DNA of 64,000 nt from Fluviicola sp. (GTDB lineage Bacteria > Bacteroidota > Bacteroidia > Flavobacteriales_D > Crocinitomicaceae): contig NZ_JAQSWB010000008.1 in NCBI RefSeq assembly GCF_029266855.1, positions 203,668-267,667 on the forward strand. Reading direction: 5' to 3'. A program made the position numbers and the translations under genes. Below, piece after piece: positions 37,076 to 43,580 of the stretch (its first letter is position 1; the number at the start of each line of letters is the position of its first letter). The notes beneath the pieces were generated by a model. It was not told the origin of the DNA, searched no databases, and worked only from the letters and a program-made list of their open reading frames with translations.

Positions 37076-38107
37076 TTACAATTGTTCAATCAATTTTCTC
37101 CAGGATTCCAACTCAGGGATTCCGGGTTTACGTGCTCCGAAAAGCGTACAGATCAATTCGTTCTTCGCATTGAACAATTCCAATGAAGTAACAATTCCAT
37201 CTTCAGTTGGTTTGCGAACGATCCACGATTGAGTAATGGCATCTTCTTTGGCGTGTAGATTGAACATCGGATCCAGGACATTGATCCACGGACCATGCTC
37301 CACAATGTTTTTCACCTCACCTGTATGAATCTGTATCATTCCTGCATTTCCTACAAAAACCATAATCGAAACCTGGTCTTTAGCAGCCAATTCCAATGCT
37401 CTGCGCAATGCTTTGTTATCGATTTGTTTTGCATAAGTCTCATCCGGTGCCAAACGCAAAGCCTGAGTTCTTGTCAATTTATGTTTTCTCAACAAACCGA
37501 AGAACTCGTGCGTATCTTTCAGATTGATCCAGCCTTCCTGGAATGCTTTTACATCGATTTCGCTATCAGGTAATTCAGGTGACTCCAGTGGCAACAAAGC
37601 CCCGATTTCCAGTTCAGCCGACTGATTCTCGTCTTTATACTTTTCAACCAAAGTGCTATATGCTTCCATATTGCTTTTTGACTCCAGGTAAATTTTATGC
37701 GTTGCAACTCCGTCAGTTGTAAAGAACTGCAAACTGTGGCGTGGTTTTTCATCACCTTCCGTTACAGCAAATGCGTATGCCCATGAGCTTGGGAAAATAC
37801 GCAAATCAATGTCTTTTCCAACAAACAATGATGCATGCGGTGTGGTACTGAAGTTTTCATAAATTCCTTTACGCTCATGAACCACATCGTCATTTCTCGA
37901 CAAAGCCATTACAAAACCAAGTGATTCGATTTCGCTAAGAATTGATACGAATTCAGGACGTAAACGGACAGCAGTTGTTCCTACACCCAAAGCAACCAAT
38001 TCTGCCTCGGAAGCATTCAAACGCTTTGCGTATTCTCTGATTCTTAATTTCGGTTCGCTTTCTTTCAATTGGTTGAAAGCTTCTTTTAGTGACAAAGTTG
38101 TTTCCAT
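37076..38107 (-). CDS. hmuS: Haem-degrading/haem-chaperone protein HmuS (ChuX/HemS family)
   Basis: This is a cytoplasmic haem-handling protein of the HemS/HmuS/ChuS family that receives haem from the ABC importer and degrades it or passes it on. The 343 residues comprise two similar halves (about 20-170 and 200-340), as in HemS. Characteristic segments are VMALSRNDDVVHERKGIYENF in the first half and MVFVGNAGMIQIHTGEVKNI, WINVLDPMFNLHAKEDAI in the second. The gene is 73 nt downstream of the ATPase gene and 3 nt upstream of the receptor gene, so it is probably co-transcribed. Confidence 0.92.
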   Translation of the reverse strand: METTLSLKEAFNQLKESEPKLRIREYAKRLNASEAELVALGVGTTAVRLRPEFVSILSEIESLGFVMALSRNDDVVHERKGIYENFSTTPHASLFVGKDIDLRIFPSSWAYAFAVTEGDEKPRHSLQFFTTDGVATHKIYLESKSNMEAYSTLVEKYKDENQSAELEIGALLPLESPELPDSEIDVKAFQEGWINLKDTHEFFGLLRKHKLTRTQALRLAPDETYAKQIDNKALRRALELAAKDQVSIMVFVGNAGMIQIHTGEVKNIVEHGPWINVLDPMFNLHAKEDAITQSWIVRKPTEDGIVTSLELFNAKNELICTLFGARKPGIPELESWRKLIEQL

Positions 38108-38179
38108 TGTTGTTTTGTATTTATTTTATTTGTCATCACTACAGTGATGATTTATCACTAGCTTTCGCTAGTTCTTACT

Positions 38180-39028
38180 TCATTCTGTTATCAGCAGGCT
38201 TGAGGAATAAGATACATGCCTGTAAAAGACCTCTCCGTCAAGGGACTGAATTTGTTCTAATTCGATTTGATACGTTTCGCTCAGTAATTCCGGAAGCATG
38301 ACTTCACGGATCGTTCCATCCGTAATGACCTCTCCTTTTTTCATCAACAAAACCCGATCGGCATATTGGTAGCACAAATTAATATCATGCATTACCACAA
38401 CGACACTTCCGCGTTTATCGTCCACGAATTTACGAGCGTATTTTAATAATTCAATTTGGTAGCGTACATCCAGGTTGTTCAGGGGCTCATCCAGGAATAA
38501 ATATTTGATTGGTTGAATTTCAGTCCTCCCACTCACTCCCCCTCCAAAGGGCGAAGCCTTATCTTCGCTTTCCAATTGCAGCAGTACCCTTCCAAACTGA
38601 ACGCGCTGTTTTTCTCCACCCGAAAGGAAATTAAACTCCATATCCAGAAGGTTTTGCAAATTCAGTTCTTCTACGATCTTTCCAAGAATGAACTTATTGA
38701 ACCGGGTTTTAGATTCCGGGTACCGGTAACGTGCCATTTCCAAAACCTCCCGCACAGTAAAATTGGAAGCGATCATGCTTTCCTGGTGCATGTATGCTCT
38801 GTACTTCGCTAAATTATCCGGCGTCCAATCCTTTAGTTCTTTTCCGTAATAGGAAATGGTTCCTGCAGTTGGTTTCAAGCCGTTTGAAAGCAATTTCACA
38901 AGTGTACTTTTACCTGCTCCGTTCGGACCAAGAATAACGATAAATTCCTCCTTATCGCTTATAAAATTAAGCGGTTTCAGGATTTGTTTTCCTTTTACTG
39001 CGAACGCTATGTTTTTCGCTTCTATCAA
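38180..39028 (-). CDS. hmuV: Haem ABC transporter ATP-binding protein (HmuV-like)
   Basis: This is the ATPase of the haem importer. Walker A GPNGAGKST is at residues 34-42, signature LSGGEKQRV at 135-143, Walker B YLFLDEP at 176-182, and the H-loop is VVVMHDIN. The start codon is TTG at 39028, overlapping the permease stop (TTTGA); there is no in-frame ATG before Walker A. An insertion of about 20 residues (153-174, including KASPFGGGVSGRTE) sits between the signature and Walker B, where HmuV proteins normally have a short loop. Its DNA looks like a GC-rich repeat rather than ordinary coding sequence. Confidence 0.92.
   Translation of the reverse strand: MIEAKNIAFAVKGKQILKPLNFISDKEEFIVILGPNGAGKSTLVKLLSNGLKPTAGTISYYGKELKDWTPDNLAKYRAYMHQESMIASNFTVREVLEMARYRYPESKTRFNKFILGKIVEELNLQNLLDMEFNFLSGGEKQRVQFGRVLLQLESEDKASPFGGGVSGRTEIQPIKYLFLDEPLNNLDVRYQIELLKYARKFVDDKRGSVVVVMHDINLCYQYADRVLLMKKGEVITDGTIREVMLPELLSETYQIELEQIQSLDGEVFYRHVSYSSSLLITE
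38519..38560 (-). repeat. Repeat-like insertion inside the HmuV-type ATPase
   Basis: The segment encoding KASPFGGGVSGRTE contains CCCTTTGGAGGGGGAGTGAG on the minus strand. It is unlike neighbouring codons and interrupts a conserved loop in frame. It resembles short intergenic/intragenic repeats known in some Bacteroidota; that identification is inference. Confidence 0.55.
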
Positions 39029-40065
39029 ACTGAGAATTTACGTTTGTGTTTGAAAATGATCGCAATGAAAACCGGGGTTCCCATTAAGGCAGTAATGATT
39101 CCGATCGGAACTTCTGTCGGAGGCAAGATCGTGCGCGAAATCATATCCGCACCCGAAAGAAGAATGGCTCCGAAAAAAGCGCTGAAAGGCAAAAGTAATT
39201 TGTGGTTGGGTCCAGATACAATTCGAATAATATGAGGAACTACCAAGCCGATAAACCCGATCACTCCAGCCATTGAAACTGCAGAACCAACCATACAGGT
39301 CGAACAAATAATTACCAGGAGTTTGATCGTTTTCACTTTGTACCCCATGTACTGTGCATTACTTTCTCCCAATGCGAGGACATTCAGGCTCCTGGCCTGG
39401 AAGAAAATCAGGATCATCGGAACGATAGTGAAAACAGCCAATAACAAAACAGAATCATTGTTTGCAGATCCCAGGCTCCCAAGTGTCCAAAAGGTCAGAT
39501 CCCTTAATTCATCGTCTGTTGCAAAAAAGGTCAGTAAGCCTGTTAATGCTGCCGTAAGTGCATTCAATGCAATTCCTGCCAGGATGAGTGTCAGTGAATT
39601 AATCTCTCCATTGCTCAAAGACAACCTGTAAACAATAAATGCAACAATTGAAGCACCAAGAAAGGCTACGATAGAAAGAGAAAGTCCCTCGTTGAAAATA
39701 ATCAACCAGGGAACTAATCCGCTGAACAAAATGAATAGCGATGCAAATAAGGAAGCTCCCGTTGAGATCCCGATCAAGGCGGAGTCAACCAAAGGGTTTC
39801 TGAAAACTCCTTGCAGTGCAGCACCCGAGACTGCTAAACCTGAACCAATCAAACAGGAATAGACTGCTCTGGGAAACCGGATATTGTAAACGACATGGTA
39901 TTCAATCTCCGTTATTTTCAGATTGGTTTGAATTCCAAGCTTCTCAACCAAACTGCCAAAGACATGGGAAATCGGGACATTAACATTCCCTACTGACAGG
40001 TTTACCACAAAGCAAACTATCAGTAAAACCAATAACGAAAGACCTATTATCCCTTGTCTTGACAT
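39025..40065 (-). CDS. hmuU: Haem ABC transporter permease (FecCD family)
   Basis: This is the inner-membrane permease of the BtuC/FecCD type with about nine to ten transmembrane helices, dimeric in the importer. Family features include the N-terminal RFPRAVYSCLIGSGLAVSGAALQGVFRNPLVDSALIGISTGAS and the C-terminal VGFIGLVVPHIIRI then LLPFSAFFGAILLSGADMISR. Reading can extend in frame to a TTG at 40095, but the ATG at 40065 (MSRQGIIGLS) places the first helix properly. It follows the binding-protein gene closely and overlaps the ATPase start by about 4 nt. Confidence 0.93.
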   Translation of the reverse strand: MSRQGIIGLSLLVLLIVCFVVNLSVGNVNVPISHVFGSLVEKLGIQTNLKITEIEYHVVYNIRFPRAVYSCLIGSGLAVSGAALQGVFRNPLVDSALIGISTGASLFASLFILFSGLVPWLIIFNEGLSLSIVAFLGASIVAFIVYRLSLSNGEINSLTLILAGIALNALTAALTGLLTFFATDDELRDLTFWTLGSLGSANNDSVLLLAVFTIVPMILIFFQARSLNVLALGESNAQYMGYKVKTIKLLVIICSTCMVGSAVSMAGVIGFIGLVVPHIIRIVSGPNHKLLLPFSAFFGAILLSGADMISRTILPPTEVPIGIITALMGTPVFIAIIFKHKRKFSV

Positions 40066-40103
40066 ATAATTTTTTCCAAAAAGTTCAAGGTTCAACTATT
40101 GAA

Positions 40104-40964
40104 CTATTTGATCTTTTTCAATTCTTTATTTAATTCAATCAATGCTTTTCCCACACGCGGACCAAATCCGCTAAGCAGCTGGCCATCCATTTGGATCAAT
40201 GATTTATTTTTCCCTGCATTTGTTGCCATTACTCCCGGAACGTTGAAGATTCCGTCAGGCCCCAAACTTTGAGCACCTGAAGTAAACATGAGGATCACAT
40301 CAGGATTTGCAGCAATTACCGATTCGCTTGTTAAAGGCTTGAAATCCGTGAATCCTTTCCCCGCATTTTCTCCGCCAGCTAAAACGATCATTTTTTCAAG
40401 CGGTGTGTTTTCTCCGGCAACCATCAAAGTTCCTGCTCCTCTTGCATAAACGAATAGTACCTTAGGTTTTTTAGCCAGTTTTGAAAGGTCCTTAATATCC
40501 GAATCAATTTCAGAAACGATTTTCTTCGCATCCTCTGATTTCCCCAACCATTTTGCCACTTCCTTTACCAACGACTTAGCATCTTCCACACTGTTCGGGT
40601 GCTTGAAAGTCACCAATTCGATCTTTGCCTGTTTCAATTTAGACTTCAGATCCGGGGAAACTTCGTCCTCCAGCATCACCACATGTGTTGGATTCAATGC
40701 CAGTAAACTTTCAACTGCCAGTTTGCGGACATGTCCCAGGTTTGTCAGCTTTTCAGCTGCTGCCGGGTATGTGCTGGTAACATCAACGCCAATGAGTTCC
40801 TTTTGGGAACCCACTGCGTAGATGATTTCTGTTACTGATCCGTTCAGAGATACGATACGTTTCTCTACTACTTTTTCCTCTTTCTTCCCTTCTGATTCCC
40901 CACCTGAATTACAGGCAGTTGTCAGTGTTAAAAGTGCAAGGAATAAAAAACCGATTTTTTTCAT
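40104..40964 (-). CDS. hmuT: Haem/iron ABC transporter substrate-binding lipoprotein
   Basis: This is the class III (BtuF-like) periplasmic binding protein of the importer. The lipoprotein signal ends LTLTTAC (Cys at about residue 18). Typical segments are RIVSLNGSVTEIIYAVG, LIGVDVTSTYPAAAEKLTNLGHVRKLAVESLLALNPTHVV, and KVLFVYARGAGTLMVAGENTPLEKMI, characteristic of haem-binding HmuT proteins. The 286-residue length is usual. It sits between the secreted HmuY-like gene (18 nt) and the permease. Confidence 0.93.
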   Translation of the reverse strand: MKKIGFLFLALLTLTTACNSGGESEGKKEEKVVEKRIVSLNGSVTEIIYAVGSQKELIGVDVTSTYPAAAEKLTNLGHVRKLAVESLLALNPTHVVMLEDEVSPDLKSKLKQAKIELVTFKHPNSVEDAKSLVKEVAKWLGKSEDAKKIVSEIDSDIKDLSKLAKKPKVLFVYARGAGTLMVAGENTPLEKMIVLAGGENAGKGFTDFKPLTSESVIAANPDVILMFTSGAQSLGPDGIFNVPGVMATNAGKNKSLIQMDGQLLSGFGPRVGKALIELNKELKKIK

Positions 40965-40982
40965 CTTAGTTCAATCAGAAAA

Positions 40983-42227
40983 TTAATGCTGTATAAGCAA
41001 ACGTTGAGTTGTAGTTGCTGTTCCGTTAGAAACCTGAACCAAATACATCCCGTTTGTAAAGTCTGTCGTTGAGATACTCATCGCTTCCAATGCATTTGAA
41101 GCAGCAGTATTTTCAAACACCACCTGACCTGTCATATTCATTACCTTCACAGTTGCATTTGATTTGGAATCAACCATTACAGTTACATTATCTGCAGCAG
41201 GATTAGGGAAAATTCCAGAGATCAATTCCTGGTTTTCAGAAACATTCAAGGAAGCCACTTTTTCCTTTTTGAAAACTGTTTTACCTAAACTGCTTCCTGA
41301 AAAACCTGTCATGATCAGTCTCCAGTAATCCCCGTCTACATCTTTCACGAAGTAAACCAATGAATCTTCAATTGTATAAGATCCTGCATAAGTTTTCCAG
41401 TCGTATCCGATTGTGTTGATATCCTCGGAATAAGTTGCAGTTCCGAAAGACATATCTGTTTCAGGATTATTCACAGGATGAACTTCCGCAACCTCTACTC
41501 CAACGTTATGCAACACACCAGTTACCATGTTGTACGGGTAAGGCGCTCCGTTGTTTGCAGCATATTGTGTGAATAATAAATCCCAGGATACTGAAGCAGG
41601 CTCTCTGTCCACAACTGCTCCACCTAATGGATAATAAACATAGTTTTTCGTTGCGTACGGAGTGATCGATATTATTACAGAACCGGTTCCTGAATGATCC
41701 GCATTTGAATAATTCACTGTGTATTCCGAATTCATGAAAGACAATGAAACAGTGAACAGTTTACAAGAACCATTCGAGTACTTTATAGCGAAAACACGGT
41801 TAGCAATAATTCCTGTATGGTTTACCGCATCGTAATTCCCCCAACCGTAATCAGTTCCGCCCGAACTTGCAGCATTCAAAGCTCCTTCAGTCCATGTTAA
41901 TTCAGAGTTATAAAGTGTAGTCCATGTTGAAATACCTGTAGTATCAGCAGTTGCCAAATCCGTTCCGTTTGTTCCCGGAACAGCATAAACAGTTCCAATT
42001 TTATTATTGAAAATGATAGAAGCAGCTAATGGGTTAAATTGGCTGATAGACGCTGCAAAACCCAAATCCCAGTTATTTGCTGCCTGAGCTGTTCCCTGTT
42101 CATCATTTTCCAAACTGTACCAGATGTTATTTGCATATCCGGCACCCATTGATACTGAATCGCTTACCAACTGTGCATTTGAAAAACCAGCTAGTGTTAA
42201 GAATGATAGAAGTAATCCTTTTTTCAT
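40983..42227 (-). CDS. HmuY-like protein with T9SS type A sorting domain
   Basis: This is the first gene of the haem operon. A classical signal peptide ends GFSNAQ (no lipobox). The HmuY-like domain follows to about residue 320 (AGYANNIWYSLENDEQGTAQAANNWDLGFAASIS, then PASVSWDLLFTQYA). A T9SS type A sorting domain closes the protein (GIFPNPAADNVTVMVDSKSN to TTTQRLLIQH). It therefore differs from the lipoprotein HmuY at the other end of the operon by using the type IX route, which suggests a released or surface-attached haemophore. Haem binding has not been shown; it is inferred from family and operon. Confidence 0.85.
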   Translation of the reverse strand: MKKGLLLSFLTLAGFSNAQLVSDSVSMGAGYANNIWYSLENDEQGTAQAANNWDLGFAASISQFNPLAASIIFNNKIGTVYAVPGTNGTDLATADTTGISTWTTLYNSELTWTEGALNAASSGGTDYGWGNYDAVNHTGIIANRVFAIKYSNGSCKLFTVSLSFMNSEYTVNYSNADHSGTGSVIISITPYATKNYVYYPLGGAVVDREPASVSWDLLFTQYAANNGAPYPYNMVTGVLHNVGVEVAEVHPVNNPETDMSFGTATYSEDINTIGYDWKTYAGSYTIEDSLVYFVKDVDGDYWRLIMTGFSGSSLGKTVFKKEKVASLNVSENQELISGIFPNPAADNVTVMVDSKSNATVKVMNMTGQVVFENTAASNALEAMSISTTDFTNGMYLVQVSNGTATTTQRLLIQH

Positions 42228-42280
42228 ATTTATTTTGTTTGATTTTTTTTACTATTTATAATATTTCTAAATAACTGATG

Positions 42281-42311
42281 CAAATTTACCCTGTAAACTA
42301 CTTTTCCACAA
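42281..42311 (-). promoter_or_regulatory. Promoter of the haem operon
   Basis: On the minus strand TTG (42309-42311), 20 nt, then TAAATTTG (42281-42288) matches the Bacteroidota -33/-7 pattern. Predicted start is near 42274, giving a leader of about 47 nt. The inverted arms ACCCTGT (42289-42295) and ACAGGGT flank the promoter's upstream half. Confidence 0.6.
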
Positions 42312-42327
42312 TCGCCGAAACAAGCGG

Positions 42328-42352
42328 AAAAAAATACCTTCCACAGGGTAAG
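42328..42352 (-). terminator. Possible weak terminator of the luxR-type gene
   Basis: TACC and GGTA on the minus strand form a short stem (42335-42350) followed directly by seven T residues. The stem is only 4-5 bp, so some read-through into the haem operon is likely. Confidence 0.35.
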
Positions 42353-42353
42353 G

Positions 42354-42977
42354 CTATTTCTTGAATACTTGATTTTCCATTTCGAACAGCAGCAATTCAG
42401 ACAAGGACTTCACTTTTAATTTCCTGAAACAGTTTTTCCGATGAGTTTGGACTGTATGCGGACTTAAGCCCAATTCACGGCTTATTTCCGCAGTCGATTT
42501 CCCATTTAATAAGGACTCGACGATCTCTGTTTCGCGTTTGGTGAGGCTGAATTGAGTAGGTGAAGTAATTTCGTCGTCCTGATTGAGAATTCTATTCCAA
42601 ACCACTTCACAGTAATAATTCTGGTTATGGAGCATCTTTTGGAATGCTTCTTTTAATTCATCCAGGGTACAGTTTATATCAATGAATCCGGAAACTCCAT
42701 AAGATACCAGTTTAGGAAGGCCAGAAACATCTCCACTGATGATTAAAACAACTTTAATGCAATTGGTGTCTTCAGGAGTTATTTTCAGATTATTCTCAAT
42801 TTCCTGGTAATTATCAGAAAAATTGTAGACTAAAACTTGCTTTTTTTCAGGATTTACCTGTTCTTTTCCAGGGTTTCCGGAGTGCCATTTAACAGAAACC
42901 TCCCCAAAAATTGACCGGACCAATTCCTTGAATCCGAGACTAATCAATTGGGTCCTACTGTCGAGATACAGGTTCAT
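42354..42977 (-). CDS. LuxR/NarL-type response regulator with degenerate receiver
   Basis: This is a DNA-binding regulator directly upstream of the haem operon and in the same direction. The ATG at 42977 (MNLYLDSRTQLIS) is the likely start; the longer frame uses a TTG. Residues 1-125 look like a receiver domain, but the phosphoacceptor position aligns with Asn (QVLVYNFSD) and the acidic pair near the N-terminus is reduced, so phosphorylation is doubtful. The C-terminal LuxR helix-turn-helix (about residues 140-200) is intact: LTKRETEIVESLLNGKSTAEISRELGLSPHTVQTHRKNC. Control of the haem operon is an inference from position. A conserved VNTR element lies about 150 nt upstream. Confidence 0.85.
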   Translation of the reverse strand: MNLYLDSRTQLISLGFKELVRSIFGEVSVKWHSGNPGKEQVNPEKKQVLVYNFSDNYQEIENNLKITPEDTNCIKVVLIISGDVSGLPKLVSYGVSGFIDINCTLDELKEAFQKMLHNQNYYCEVVWNRILNQDDEITSPTQFSLTKRETEIVESLLNGKSTAEISRELGLSPHTVQTHRKNCFRKLKVKSLSELLLFEMENQVFKK

Positions 42978-43575
42978 GCTATATAGAATAATTCTAAATA
43001 GCAAAATTGATCTCTTATGAAGGATTCTACAATACCATAAATAGGGTATATCCAACTACCCGATTACTGTTATTTATAAGAGGCAATAGATGAATAGGCA
43101 TTCGTTTTTTTAGTCCTAGTTTAGCAGCAGTTAAATACACGTTTACTATGTTAAATAAATATACAAACGTCGCTATATCTATGCTTCATTTATGCTTCAT
43201 TTATGCTTCATTTATGCTTCATTTATGCTTCATTTATGCTTCATTTATGCTTCATTTATGCTTCATTTATGCTTCATTTATGCTTTAATAATGAATTATC
43301 TTTGAATAAAGTAGTCTTGATCCCTTCGGCTTGCCCGTCTTTACCCAAAGCAGATCAACAAAATGATCGCTTCGGATCGAGTGAGACGGAGCCTTCCGCC
43401 TCGGCGGACTAACGCTTGTCCTTCGGCTTGCCCGTCTTGACCCATAGCAGATCAAACAAATGATCGCTTCGGATTGAGTGAGACGGAGCCTTCCGCCTCG
43501 GCGGACTAACGCTTTTCCTTCGGCTTGCCCGTCTTGTGAGACGGAGCCTCAGTCTTCGTCCGCCACGGCGGACTC
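42978..43575. other. Repeat-rich intergenic region upstream of the luxR-type gene
   Basis: This 598-nt gap holds, from left to right, the luxR leader, the 51-nt conserved core (43130-43180), nine copies of an 11-nt repeat (43181-43279), and two and a half copies of a 97-nt repeat (43323-43580). The open frames across it are repeat artefacts; no gene is supported. Confidence 0.85.
43130..43290 (-). repeat. Dispersed conserved element, copy B, with 11-nt VNTR
   Basis: Nine perfect copies of ATGCTTCATTT (43181-43279) and a degenerate tenth (to 43290) adjoin the 51-nt core at 43130-43180. The core matches 4098-4148 in reverse complement, 48 of 51 bases. Read on the minus strand, the order is VNTR, core, then the luxR-type gene 152 nt later. 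Confidence 0.9.
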
Positions 43576-43580
43576 TTATC
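43323..43580 (-). repeat. 97-nt tandem repeat ending in 3' hairpin (REP-like), copy B
   Basis: CCTTCGGCTTGCCCGTCTT recurs at 43323, 43420 and 43517, exactly 97 nt apart. The third, partial unit ends in the palindrome GTCCGCCACGGCGGAC (43558-43573) preceded by the AGACGGAGCCTCAGTCTTC segment shared with 16711-16795. The repeat end includes the TAA stop codon of the adjacent gene. Confidence 0.85.

Noticed and set aside
38180..42227. Iron-siderophore rather than haem transport
   Set aside because: The presence of HmuS and two HmuY-type proteins and the HmuT-like binding-protein motifs favour haem; no siderophore esterase or reductase is present.
43203..43412. Open frame encoding repeated MLHLCFIYASF
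   Set aside because: It is a translation of the 11-nt VNTR and the 97-nt repeat; no promoter and no conserved protein pattern.
43323..43580. Tandem repeats suggesting CRISPR or an attachment site
   Set aside because: The units are 97 nt and nearly identical throughout, so there are no spacers; no integrase or cas genes are near.
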